Assembly (NCBI GenBank): GCA_034770075.1
Contig: JAVJAP010000214.1
Coordinates: forward strand, 372,001-436,000
Length of the DNA stretch: 64,000 nucleotides
Direction: 5' to 3'
Origin: Aralia elata
Lineage: Eukaryota; Streptophyta; Magnoliopsida; Apiales; Araliaceae
Under the pieces are notes generated by a model. That model ran no database searches. It was not told the origin of the DNA and saw only the letters and a program-made list of their open reading frames with translations. Shown here in pieces: positions 32,919 through 45,318 of the stretch. The first letter of the stretch is position 1. Each line of letters starts with the position of its first letter. The position numbers and the translations under genes were made by a program.

Positions 32919-35321
32919 GGACCCCTCACCAATGATAGTAGGGGTTGGTTCATTTATTATTCACCAAGTATAGAGAGTAAGAGCTTAGAGAGAAAAAGAG
33001 AGTGAGATTAGCATAGTTCATGCATCTCAAGTTCATCGCATATTTTGGTAGATCAAGGAGAGTAGCTACAAGATCAAGGTGAAACCCTAAACCATTTCCT
33101 TCTTTCTTACTTTTTATTATTTTCATAATTTTTTAGAGATTTTGTTCTAATACTCAAGAATCATTAGATCTTCATGCTTCATGTATAGAACTAATCCTCT
33201 TGAGTGTTAGAATGGAGATTCAAAGGAAGAAAAGGAACTTATGTTCTTAAAGGGTAAAAACCCTAGCTTTTCTTCACTTGGATCACCCATAACTTGAGAT
33301 CTACAACTTGGATTTGTGATCCGTTGAAAGGGGGTGCTAGGTACATGAGTTAGCTAGTAAACCCAAGTCGTAGAACACAAATCCAATAATTTTTGAATCC
33401 TTGGGGGCTATTTTTCCAAATCAGTCCAGCTATAAAACTTAAAGCTTTAAAACCCTAAAAGCTTGTTGTCCTCATTTTTCTAAAGGTTGTTTCGGCCAGT
33501 TATGATCTTTTAAAAATATGAAAAAAATCATAGAGGTACCTTAAGAAGTTATCTACAAGTAGAAAAAGAACAAACACGTTTCGATGTGTAGTTTTTGCGT
33601 AATGGCTTTTACTGTGAAGGACCCCTAAATATTCATACTCGGATTTCTCACTATGTGTATCTTGAAATAATATGAACTTTTTACAGTATGTTTATATACA
33701 TTATGAGAGTGTACCTTGAAAATGTTAGAATTGTCTGAGCGAAACTCGATTTATGAAAAATGTAACAAGATTCGGAGGTTTTGAGTACTTTAAAAATAGT
33801 AAATCATTTTCTAAAATTTCAGGAAAATTTGTGGATCATTGTATACTATCCAGATCCAGAGGATAATAATTTTCAGAACCTATTTGCTAGTTTTCATAAT
33901 AATGTTATAGTTATGGTTAAAAGAAAATAAATGCTTAAATGATGTCATAAATAAGGAAAATGTGATTTTTAAGCTTGGATACTCATAATATTATATATTC
34001 TGACTATTGAGGGGTATTTTGGTAATATTTAATGAGAAATAATATTTATGACCTTTTATGGGTAGTAAAGGACTTGTTTAATAAAGGGTAAAACAATTAG
34101 AATAAATTGTTTATTCGCCTAATAACTTATTAAAATATTACTATGATATTTGTAATATAAGAATTCGATATTTTTAAGTAAACAAAGAAATATTAAGATT
34201 AAAACTTTATGAAAATATTATTGAATGGGTAATAATATTTGTTTTAAGCATTAATAAATGATTAAGATATTATTAAAATGGCTAATAATATTAGATTAAA
34301 ATATTATTAATGATATGAGAATTAAAATATTATTAAGAGATTAATAATATTAGATTAAAGTATTATTGGATGATTAAAATATTATTAAGATGTTAATAAT
34401 ATTAGTAAATGAATAAAAGTGTTATTAGTGGACTAATAATACTAAGAGGTGAATTAAATATTATCAAGATTAATTATATTAAGTGTCTTATAGGATTTAC
34501 GGTAGTATATTAACTTATGTGTACTATGTGATTTGCTTAATTGTTACATAAATATCATAAGTAAGCGTATCGATATACAACTACGCAGTATTAATTGGTA
34601 GATCGACGTTATCAATGTTAGGTTCTTCAAGACCAATTAGTTAAAGCTAGAATTATTTGTAGCTGAGCAGACAGACAAGTTCCCTAACTCAAACTCGAGT
34701 TATGATTTTTGAAGCATGTTAGTGAATAATTATTGTTGATTATTCACATCTATACTGGTTATTGAGATTCGCACCTTGTGCAATTGAATTCATATTCTAT
34801 TGTTATTCAATTGTGAATTAGATTAACGTTCTTTCAAGCATGAACTGTTTATGAGATAGATCTATGCTATTTGTATCAGCTAGATCAAGCATGTCTAAAT
34901 TTGTGAAATCAAATGTATTTTAAAAGCTGTTCTTATTAATTTGCTATAGTAAGAATTCTTGGCTGAGAAAAGGATAAATTTGATTAAGGCATGATATCAA
35001 TGTTGGTTTATTAAGTGTTTATGCATAAATCACGGGGTATGAAAGGCTGATCCCCTTGATTACCAAAACTTTTTAAGAGGTCCAGTTTAAATGCTGAGAA
35101 CCTTGGCAAATGTCTATGATTATTTCCAACCACTCAGTAATTGTCATTCAATTATTTGAATATTCAATTGTTGACTATTAATTCATGTTTCTTCATAATT
35201 TTATACTATCGTTGAACATTGAAAGCGAAACTTCCTTCCATTCATGATATATCTCCCTTGTGTATAAACTTGCTAAGCAAACTAGTTGCTTACCCTTGCT
35301 ATATCATGATTTTTATTTCAG

Positions 35322-35374
35322 CTAAGACAGAAACGTCAAAAGGGGACAAAGGAAAAGGGAAGGTGCAAGAATAG
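35322..35374 (+). other. LTR mini-exon candidate, element C 5' LTR copy
   Basis: Acceptor TTTTATTTCAG ends at 35321. The phase-1 frame that follows differs from the B copy by two amino acid changes and two synonymous changes, keeps KGDKGKGK, and stops at TAG 35372-35374. Confidence 0.55.
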
Positions 35375-35623
35375 TTGCCTGATAGGGCTTATGTATTAGT
35401 TATCTAACAATGTTATTTGGTTATGTGAACTCTTATTGTATTAAGGGTATGTTTTTAAGTTAAGGTTAAAGAACCTTGGGACCATGATTGTAAGACGTTA
35501 TTACTATTTCGATAGACATTGTACGATTATTATTCCGCATTTAGTTAGAAAGTATGTTTGTTGTTGAGTATCGTGAACACCGAATTCGAGGTTAGGAAAC
35601 CCGGATTTGGGGGTGTCACAGGT

Positions 35624-35641
35624 TAGTATCAAAGCTATAGG
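35624..35641 (+). promoter_or_regulatory. Element C primer-binding site, mutated
   Basis: TAGTATCAAAGCT where elements A, B and I have TGGTATCARAGCT. The second base is G-to-A, which would weaken pairing to the tRNA CCA end and may have arisen after insertion. Confidence 0.75.
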
Positions 35642-37001
35642 CTATAAACCTTAGGAGAAAGAGTCCTTAGGCTATAACCTGAGAGAATGTAGAGGAATAG
35701 AAGGGGATATAACTCATATAGAGTTATTTTTGGGTAGAAATTTATTATGATCTTAGAATTGAGGATTTGGATCATACGTTGGTGTTATTAAACTTGTGGA
35801 TAATTTGAGGAATGTGTATTGATGAGATAATATGGTAAAGTGAAGACCATTAAGTATGGGCGATCCATTGTAAACTGGAGTTATAGATATTCGAGGTAAT
35901 TAGATTAATCATTTGATGCTATTGATCAATTATGTGGCTATTGATCAATTTTTGTGGCTATTCATTAGATAAGATATTGGAGTGATGTGGTATGGAGTTT
36001 CTTTGTGATGAAAAGAAGGTACCTTAGAATCTGTTGGGTTAAGGTTTTCAAGAAGGAAATGATTGATTCGATAAATAATGAATATATCGATATTTTGAAG
36101 TGTTAGTTAAGTTATTAAGCTTTATGGTGGAATGTCAGGTGAGACAAAGGTAATGGACTCATATAGAGTTGTTAAGCAAAAGTTGAGAGTATTGAGATGA
36201 ATGATGTTATATGCAAAAAAAAATAAAATTTAAGAGATGACTGATGGCAATTTAGATTGTTTTGATGATTACAAAGGAGAGACAACGGAGAGATTATAAG
36301 AAATGAACCAAGGGTAGCTTTAGTGTCTGATCTGGAAAAAAGTATCTAGAGATGGAACTGAATGATGAGATAATAGAAATCCCTAAGGAGGATCAATTGG
36401 AGCCCGATATAAGGAATAGATGGAGGAAATGAAAGAAAAAAGGTTAAGTCTGAGAGTTATAAGACCTTTGTGAGTCGTAATGAATGAAGAATAGTGGTCA
36501 ATGTATATGTACTAGTATATCTATGCATGTAAGAAATGTGAATCTCAGTTTTTGTACAGCTAGCAGTATATCTATTGTAAGTCCCAACTTTGTGTAAGTT
36601 GTGGAGTAGTTATGTGAATCCCATCTTGTTGTTAGTAACAGAGGGATAAGTGGATATCAGGAATGCTATATGATGTAAGTAGTACGAGGTACTAAGATGA
36701 GCTTATTAGTATTTACTAAAGGTGCCTTGAGTTGATATGATGATGATACATCCTCAAGGGGAATGCAGTTCTTATTAATCCCATCTTTTGTGTCTTAATG
36801 GGATAGTTAATATTTATAGGAATATGCCAGAATTATAAGTATTTGACACACTAAGGGGTGTATGAATATAAATGTGGTATTATTATTACATGATTGATTG
36901 TGATCGATTTGTGCCTTAACTCTTAAATGATAACATCAGTAGAATTTTGCACGATATGTAAAACAAGAAGGATTTATGTAAGGTTTTGTTTAGAACAAAC
37001 A
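35642..37001 (+). other. Element C region where the coiled-coil ORF is expected
   Basis: About 1.36 kb between PBS and gag. No ORF of size is left. A short stretch near 36345-36440 reads as charged, helix-like sequence (EMELNDEIIEIPKEDQ), which could be a remnant of the ORF seen in A, B and I, but this is weak. Otherwise nothing recognised. Confidence 0.4.
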
Positions 37002-37679
37002 ATGCCGCCAAGGAGGCAACCCCGATACACGAGGGTGGAAGAGTTAGTGAATAACGAGGAGGGTCAGACAGACCCCAAGAGGACCTTTGCGAACTTGTTA
37101 GAGGAAACGATGCAAGGCAGACCAGCCATTGTGGTTGTTCGGCCATGAAGTCACATGGCGAACTTTACGGGTATCAAATTACTAGGACCACCGGAGTTTC
37201 GTTGGAATACGGATTTCGAGTGAAGCCCAGACAATGGTAGAAGAAATGGAGAAAGTTTTTAAGGTCACAAGAGTGACCGAGGAACAGAAGACTTCGTTTG
37301 CCACTTTCATGAGGAAGGGTGAGTCAAATTACTGGTGGAAGGCGAATAGAAGCCGAGCTGGGGAAGGCACAACTGCGTGGACTCGTTTTAAGGAGCTGTT
37401 TTTCAAAAAAAATACTTTCTAGAAAGCATGCAGGCAAGTATGGAGATAAAGTTCTTGGAACTGAAGCAAGATGATATGTCGATAGCAGAGTACGCAACGA
37501 AGTTTAACAAACTAGCTAGGTTTGCTCCACACCAAGTGGACACTAAAGCTAGGCGAGCGAAGAGATTTGAACAATGGTTGAAGCCCTGGGCGTATAGTAA
37601 GGTTGTGGTTTTGCAGATCAACACATTTCCTACGTTACTTAAGGAAGCAATCGTTGCCGAGGAAGAAATGAAGCCTTGA
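37002..37679 (+). pseudogene. Element C gag remnant
   Basis: Starts MPPRRQPRYTRVEELV. Gag motifs LLGPPEFR, ESNYWWKANRSRAG and FLELKQDDMSIAEYATKFN are present but fall in different frames, so at least two frameshifts and a stop occur (TGA at 37146-37148; frame changes near 37215 and 37415). It ends EEEMKP then TGA. Zinc knuckles and protease are missing: the sequence passes within about 130 bases to RT. Confidence 0.88.
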
Positions 37680-37812
37680 CAAAGCACAACTAAGATCAGA
37701 AAAGCCATGATGGTCACAAGCAAGGTAGCCATGGGGGAAGTAACTCGAATAAAAGGAAAGGGATCGATAACCAATCTTGCGGAGGCAACAAGTCTGGAGG
37801 AGAGGTTAAGAA

Positions 37813-40522
37813 GGGTATATTCGTCCGAGTGTATCTCCGTGGGGAGCGCCAGTTCTGTTCGTAAAGAAGAAGGATGGATCATTAAGGCTCAGTATCGATT
37901 ACAGGGAATTAAACAAGGTTATGATTAAGAACAGGTACCCGTTGCCTAGAATAGACGATCTGTTTAATCAACTCAAGGGAGCGAAATACTTTTCAAAGAT
38001 TGATTTAATGACAGGCTACCATCAGCTAAGGGTGCGACAGGAGGATATCCCGGAGACAGCATTCAGAACTCGTTATGGACATTTCGAGTTTCTGGTAATG
38101 TCATTTGGACTAATAAATGCACCAGCGACATTCATGGATATGATGAATAGAGTGTTCAAGCAGTACTTGGACAAGTTCGTGGTAGTATTCATCGATGAGA
38201 TCTTGGTGTATTCAGTGACAGAGGAAGAACATGTTGAACATCTAAGGATTGTTTTGGAGGCATTAAGAAGGGAGAAGTTGTACGCGAAGTTTTCAAAGTG
38301 TGAATTTTGGTTGCAAAGGGTGCAGTTTCTAGGTCATGTCATTGACCGGGATGGCATTTCGGTAGACCCAGCCAAGGTGGAAGCCATTATCAACTGGGAC
38401 CAGCCGAAGACACCGACGGAGATCAGGAGTTTCCTAGGGTTAGCAAGATACTATCGGAGATTCATCCAAGATTTTTCGAAGATAGCATCACCGCTGACCA
38501 ATCTAACCAGGAAAACGGTAAAGTTCGTTTGGACGGAGAAGTGCGAGGAGAGTTTCATGGAGCTGAAGAAGAGACTTAGCCAAGCACCAGTGTTAGCTTT
38601 CCCGGACGATACTGGAGGTTTTGTAGTATACAATGATGCGTCACACAAGGGCCTTGGTTGTGTACTAATGCAGCATGACAAGGTCATTGCGTACGCTTCA
38701 CGTCAGCTAAAGGACTATGAGAAGGGATACCTGACTCATGATCTGGAGTTAGCAGCAGTAGTGTTCGCCTTGAAGATTTGGAGGCACTACTTATATGGGG
38801 AGAGGTGCGAGATATATACAGATCATAAAAATCTGAAATATATCTTCACTCAGAAGGAGCTGAATATGAGGCAGTGCCGATGGTTAGAATTGATCAAGGA
38901 TTACGACTGTGAGATTCTGTACCATCCGGGCAAAGCAAATGTAGTGGCAGATGCCCTGAGTAGGAAAGGCAGAGAGAAATTAATGAGGCTCACATCTCAA
39001 GCAGAGTTGATAAAGGAGTTCGAACGTCTGGAATTGGAGGTTAAGTATCCGATGGAGACGGACGTGAAATTGTTTACAATGACAGCGAGCCCGACCCTAT
39101 TGGATCAGATTAAGGTGGCTCAAGAAAAGGATGAGGATTGTGATTCAATAAAGAAGCGAATTGCCGAAGGCGAGGAGCTTAAATATAAGGTTGATAGCAC
39201 AGGATTGCTAAGGTTTGAAGGGAGAGTCTGGGTACCGTTGATCTGGAATTGAGGGAAGAAATCCTTCAGGAAGCTTATAGCACGAAGTACTCAGTACATC
39301 CCGGGAGCACAAAGATGTACCAGGATTTGCGACAAAATTTTTGGTGGCCGAATATGAAACGAGAAGTGGCAGAGTGCGTCAGCCGATGTCTGACATGTCA
39401 GCGGATTAAAGCAGAGTACCAACGACCGAGCGGACTACTTCAACCATTAGAGATTCCGGAGTGGAAGTGGGAGCACATCACAATGGACTTTGTGGTGGGA
39501 CTGCCACCAACTCATAAGGGTTTAGACGCCATCTGGGTAATTGTGGATCGTCTAACCAAGTCTGCTCATTTTCTGCCAATCAAGATACGGTATAATCTGG
39601 AGCAATTGGCAAAGCTTTATGTGAAGGAGATAGTGTCATGACATGGAGTGCCGGTATCAATTGTATCTGACAGAGATCCGCGCTTCACGTCGAATTTTTG
39701 GAAAAGTCTACAGGCAGGAATGCGAACGCAGTTGAGGTTGAGTACAGCGTATCATCCTCAAACCGACGGCCAGAGCGAGCGAACGATTCAGACCTTAGAA
39801 GATATGCTTCGGGCAGTCGTGATGGATTTAAAGGGCAGCTGGGATGACCATTTGCCACTGGTGGAGTTTGCTTACAACAATAGCTATCACGCCAGTATCG
39901 GCATGCCACCGTACGAAGTGCTATATGGAAGGAAATGCCGAACTCCGATGTGTTGGGACGAGGTTGGGGAGCGAAGATTGTTGGGACCAGAAATGGTGCA
40001 GCAAACTACAGACATTGTGCGGCTGATCAGAAACCGGCTGGTAGCAGCTTAAGATCACCAGAAGAAATATGCCGACTTACATCGTTAGAAGCGGGACTTT
40101 GAAGTTGGTAGCTTTGTATTTTTGAAGGTATCTCCTTGGAAAGGAAAGATCCGGTTTGGGAAGAAGGGCAAATTGAGCCCTAGGTTCATAGGACCATTCG
40201 AGATTTTGAGGCGAATCGGCGAGGTGGCATACGAGGTAGCGTTACCTCCTGAACTTGAGCACATTCACAAGTGTTTCATATGTCAGTGTTGCGGCCGTAT
40301 AAACCAGGCTATAACCACATTATCTCCTATGAACCAATCCAAGTCGAGAAGGACTTAACGTACGAGGAAGTTCCTGTCCAGATTCTCGATAGAAAGGAAC
40401 AGAAGCTGAGAAACAAGACCATCCATTCCGTCAAAGTTCTCTGGAGGAATCACGCAGTCGAAGAAGCTACGTGGGAACTCGAAGAGAAAATGAAAGCGAA
40501 TTATCCGTTTTTATTTGAGTAA
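37813..40522 (+). pseudogene. Element C pol remnant: RT, RNase H, integrase, chromodomain-like tail
   Basis: The RT begins at GYIRPSVSPWGAP because protease and the gag end were deleted; one frame is open to 39252. The active-site motif is FIDE (GAG at 38197-38199) instead of FIDD, so polymerase activity should be lost. RNase H (YNDASHKGLG, with the catalytic-region Ser as Asn; YTDHKNLKY) follows. Breaks in integrase and tail: frameshift near 39245, TGA 39639-39641, TAA 40050-40052, TAG near 40087, and a one-base loss near 40270. Integrase motifs VSDRDPRF and GQSERTIQ remain. The tail ends EEATWELEEKM...YPFLF. Confidence 0.93.
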
Positions 40523-40557
40523 CCCTATTTTTGCAATTCCGAGGACGGAATTTTTAT

Positions 40558-40570
40558 AAGGGGGGAGGGA
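40558..40570 (+). promoter_or_regulatory. Element C polypurine tract
   Basis: AAGGGGGGAGGGA-type purine run immediately before the TGTAATGCCCG start of the 3' LTR. Confidence 0.85.
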
Positions 40571-43500
40571 TGTAATGCCCGTGAATTTTGAACGTCCTTA
40601 TTAATTAAATCTAATTTAATTTAATGAGTTAACGTTGTGTTCTATTTAAACCAACTTGGGTTAATTGGTGGGAGATGTATAAGATGTGTCTATACTTGTG
40701 TTGACAGGTATGATATAACTATGGTTAAGAAATAACCATATGTGAGTCAAGTGTAGGATTTGGTGTGTAATGGCTAAAATGGCCAAGAGTGGTTAATAAC
40801 CAAGGTAATTATGAAGAGGAAATAACCATTGTATATCTAAGTGGTTAATAACCAATGTAATTATGGCAGGATAATAACCATTGTGTTTAAACAATGTAAT
40901 TATGGCAAGATAATAACCAATGTCTAATAACCAATGAAGAATGGTTAATAACTAATGGATAATTAAGATTTTGTGAAAAGACTATTTTAACCTTAAAAGA
41001 AGTTGGATAATGATTAAAATACCCTTGAGGAAGTTGCTAGGAAGCTTCCTATTATTGATGAAGTGATCAAATTGCCCTTGCCTAGTCATGATTAATGACT
41101 ATTTTGCCCATGGTCTCTACTTTCCTATAAATAGGACCCCTCACCAATGATAGTAGGGGTTGGTTCATTTATTATTCACCAAGTATAGAGAGTAAGAGCT
41201 TAGAGAGAAAAAGAGAGTGAGATTAGCATAGTTCATGCATCTCAAGTTCATCACATATTTTGGTAGATCAAGGAGAGTAGCTACAAGATCAAGGTGAAAC
41301 CCTAAACCATTTCCTTCTTTCTTACTTTGTTTTATTTTCATAGTTTTTGAGAGATTTTGTTCTAAGACTCGAGAATCATTAGATCTTCATGCTTCATGTA
41401 TAGATCTAATCCTCTTGAGTGTTAGAATGGAGATTCAAAGGAAAAAAAGGAACTTATGTTCTTAAAGGGTAAAAACCCTAGCTTTTCTTCACTTGGATCA
41501 CCCATAACTTGAGATCTACAACTTGGATTTGTGATCCGTTGAAAGGGGTGCTAGGTACATGAGTTAGCTAGTAAACCCAAGTAGTAGAACACAAATCCAA
41601 TAATTTTTGAAGCCTTGGGGGCTATTTTTCCAAAACAGTCCAGCTATAAAACTTAAAGCTTTAAAACCCTAAAAGCTTGTTGTCCTCGTTTTTCTAAAGG
41701 TTGTTTCGGCCAGTTATGATCTTTTAAAAATATGAAAAAAATCACAGAGGTACCTTAATAAGTTATCTACAAGTAGAAAAAGAACAAACACGTTTCAATG
41801 TGTAGTTTTTGCGTAATGGCTTTTACCGTAAAGGACTCCTAAATATTCATACTCGAATTTCTCACTGTGTGTATCTTGAAATAATATGAAATTTTTATAG
41901 TTTGTTTATATACATTATGAGAGTGTACCCTGAAAATTTCAGAATTGTCTGAGCGAAACTCGATATATGAAAAATGTAAGAAGATTCGGTAGTTTTGAGT
42001 ACTTTAAAAATAGTAAATCATTTTCTAAAATTTCAGGAAAATTTGTGGATCATTGTTGGATCATATACTATCCAGATCCAGAGGATAATAATTTTCAGAA
42101 CCTATTTGCTATTTTTCATAATAATGTTATAGTTATGGTTAAAAGAAAATAAATGCTTAAATGATGTCATAAATAAGAAAAATGTGATTTTTAAGCTTGG
42201 ATACTTATAATATTATATATTCTGACTATTGAGGGGTATTTTGGTAATATTTAATGAGAAATAATATTTATGACCTTTTATGGGTAGTAAATGAGTTGTT
42301 TAATAAAGGGTAAAATAATTAGAATAAATTGTTTATTCGCCTAATAACTTATTAAAATATTACTATGATATTTGTAATATAAGAATTCGATATTTTTAAG
42401 TAAACAAAAAATATTAAGATTAAAACTTTATGGAAATATTATTGAATGGGTAATAATATTTGTTTTAAGCATTAATAAATGATTAAGATATTATTAAAAT
42501 GGCTAATAATATTAGATTAAAATATTATTAATGATATGAGAATTAAAATATTATTAAGAGATTAATAATATTAGATTAAAATATTATTGGATGATTAAAA
42601 TATTATTAAGATGTTAATAATATTAGTAAATGAATAAAAGTGTTATTAGTGGACTAATAATACTAAGAGGTGAATTAAATATTATCAGGATTAATTATAT
42701 TAAGGGTCTTATAGGATTTACGGTAGTATATTAACTTATGTGTGCTATGTGATTTGTTTAATTGTTAAATAAATAGCATAAGTAAGCGTATCGATATACA
42801 ACTACGCAGTACTAATTGGTAGATCGATGTTATCAATGTTAGGTTCTTCAAGACCAATTAATTAAAGCTAGAATTATTTGTAGCTGAGCAGACAGGCAAG
42901 TTCCCTAACTCAAACTCGAGTTATGATTTTTGAAGCATGTTAGTGAATAATTATTGTTGATTATTCACATCTGTACTGGTTATTGAGATTCGCAACTTGT
43001 GCAATTGAATTCATATTCTATTGTTATTGAATTGTGAATTAGATTAAAGTTCTTTCAAGCATGAACTGTTTATGAGATAGATCTATGCTATTTGTATCAG
43101 CTAGATCAAGCATGTCTAAATTTATGAAATCAAATGTATTTTAAAAGTTGTTCTTATTAATTTGCTATAGTAAGAATTCTTGGCTGAGAAAAGGATAAAT
43201 TTGATTAAGGCATAATATCAATGCTGGTTTATTAAGTATTTATGCATAAATCACGGGGTATGAAAGGCTGATCCCCTTGATTACCAAAACTTTTTAAGAG
43301 GTCCAGTTTAAATGCTGAGAACCTTGGCAAATGTCTATGGTTATTTCCAACCACTCTGTAATTGTCATTCAATTATTCGAATATTCAATTGTTGACTATT
43401 AATTCATGTTTCTTCACAATTTTATACTGTCGTTGAACATTGAAAGCGAAACTTCCTTCCATTCATGATATATCTCCCTTGTGTATAAACTTGCTAAGCA

Positions 43501-43841
43501 AACTAGTTGCTTACCCTTGCTATATCATGATTTTTATTTCAGCTAAGACAGAAACGTCAAAAGGGGACAAAGGAAAAGGGAAGGTGCAAGAATAGTTGCC
43601 TGATAGGGCTTATGTATTAGTTATCTAACAATGTTATTTGGTTATGTGAACTCTTATTGTATTAAGGGTATGTTTTTAAGTTAAGGTTAAAGAACCTTGG
43701 GACCATGATTGTAAGACGTTATTACTATTTCGATAGACATTGTACGATTATTATTCCGTATTTAGTTAGAAAGTATGTTTGTTGTTGAGTATCGTGAACA
43801 CCGAATTCGAGGTTAGGAAACCTGGATTTGGGGGTGTCACA
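40571..43841 (+). mobile_element. Element C 3' LTR (3271 bases)
   Basis: Collinear with the 5' LTR from TGTAATGCCCG to GGGTGTCACA. Differences are scattered substitutions and small indels, for example an extra copy of TGGATCAT near 42054 and GCCCG for ACCCG at the start. Confidence 0.95.
43543..43595 (+). other. LTR mini-exon candidate, element C 3' LTR copy
   Basis: Same acceptor and same frame as the 5' LTR copy at 35322-35374, with TAG at 43593-43595; I see no difference between the two. Confidence 0.55.
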
Positions 43842-43846
43842 GCCTT

Positions 43847-45305
43847 GTGTGTGCACAACAAACTATATATAAATAAATAGGTAGACAATTATTGTCAATT
43901 ACATCACTATGTAACTCCTTGTATTTTGCCTCTTAGATTATAATGGTCAAGTGTGTGCACATCCGAACTAAAATAATCTAAGTTAAGTCCAACCTAGCAC
44001 TTCCATATATGTGAAGAGAAAAAGATCGCCCTTGTGTGTGCACAACAAAGCAGTAATGTTCAATTCCTTAATAAGCATCAAATGTGATAAAACAACATCT
44101 TAAATATTTAATACTCGCGATGTGTGTGCACAACAAACTCATATTAAATATTTAATACTCTATTGGTTTACCATGCTAGAAGGCGACGTTCGATATTCCT
44201 AATATCTTTGAACGCTTAGGACTTAATATGATTTCTTTGAGGGGTTTATTATTATTAGTCTCATCTTGTTTAGCGCACATGCACATATATATATATAAAA
44301 TACGCGTCATATTATTTAACATGCGAAGCATGTTGTATAATATATAATATATATAATAATCATGCACATATAGAATACTATATTCTACCCGGATTGATTA
44401 TGGACTTTTATTCTAGTTTGGTTCACTAGAGCCACCAAGTGAACCAAAAGGTCAAACCTAGGGTGCAAGAATAAAATTTAAATATAACTATTACATTGAA
44501 ATCCGGGCTCCATTACAAACGGGTCTTCATGCGCTCCTTGCTCCTTTGTCTCCAATTCTTCAAAATTAATTCTAACTAGTCATATTACAAAAACTATTTA
44601 CAATAAATAGAAACCTTGATCAGTAGTCAAAGGGAAGTACATAGGAGGGAGATAGAATTTTACATTAAAAAAAATTAGAGAAGACGAGGTACGCAGACCC
44701 TATTTATAAAAACCCATACATTCAAGCATCCTCTAAAATAATTCCAATCACACATTGGTCAATAGTCCATAATCAATCCCTATTTATTATCATACATATC
44801 TATATATGTATCAATAAATAATATTCATCTCATGAATAATAAAACCATTCCATATATGCATTGATATCAATTAATGGGCAAAAGTTTTGCTAATATTTAG
44901 TTTTGAAACAAAATAAACTCTTTTATTTTAATCAAAAACCAAATCCAAATTAAACTCCTTTAATTTTAGCAATCTGAAATCCTATTCCAGATAAAATAAA
45001 CATCTTTATTTTAAACTTTTATCAATTAAATAAACCATTCATTTTAATTGAAGGAAAAATTATTTTTCGGATTCTGCTGTCCGGCGCAACTGCGCCCAGA
45101 ATGAACTAGGAAACGGCGCAGCTGTGCTGAACCCCAGAAACGACTTTCTGCGTTTGGGCACAACTGCGCTCCAGAATGAACTGGAAACGGCGCAGCTGCG
45201 CCGCGTAGCAGATTCAGAAAAAACAAATTCTGCCCAAAAATTTCGATCCAATCGCATACCATACACATATGGAATTATCAAAATCGATAATTAGCACAAG
45301 ATTAG
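43847..45305 (-). other. Copia element E leader, LTR-proximal piece
   Basis: Continues the leader that element C split at 32350. Matches copia D 21838-23397, including three GTGTGTGCACAACAAA units and the TGCACATATATA/GCGCATGC region near 44275, but with a different, longer GC-rich insert near the PBS. No coding frame. Confidence 0.75.
45075..45205. repeat. GC-rich palindromic repeat in the copia E leader
   Basis: Two copies of a ~75-base unit containing CAACTGCGC, CCAGAATGAACTGGAAACGG and GGCGCAGCTG. The perfect 14-base palindrome GGCGCAGCTGCGCC lies at 45189-45202. Copia D at the same place keeps only GGCGCAG (near 23297), so the array expanded in E or was lost in D. Confidence 0.85.
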
Positions 45306-45318
45306 GCTCTGATACCAC
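45306..45318 (-). promoter_or_regulatory. Copia E primer-binding site
   Basis: Minus strand TGGTATCAGAGCC, complementary to initiator tRNA-Met, next to the LTR end. Confidence 0.9.

Larger units (their letters stand above)
32356..35620 (+). mobile_element. Element C 5' LTR (3265 bases)
   Basis: Begins TGTAATACCCG, ends GGGTGTCACA. The U3 part (32500-32760) has repeated palindromic GGTTAATAACCA words. A TATA box is at 32911, followed by a GAGA-rich leader and donor-like AAGGTGAAACC near 33080. An AT-rich array of AATATTATTAAGA-type units runs 34120-34460. The last ~1.1 kb matches LTR B. By eye it differs from the 3' LTR at three of the first ~190 positions. Confidence 0.95.
32351..43846 (+). 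mobile_element. Element C: complete Ty3 insertion with target-site duplication
   Basis: Two LTRs (32356-35620 and 40571-43841), PBS, internal region and polypurine tract are all present. GCCTT at 32351-32355 is repeated at 43842-43846, a perfect 5-base duplication. Removing one copy and the element rejoins the copia E leader exactly as it reads in copy D (ATATAGCCTTGTGTGTGC). This is the youngest clearly dated event by nesting in its neighbourhood. Confidence 0.97.
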
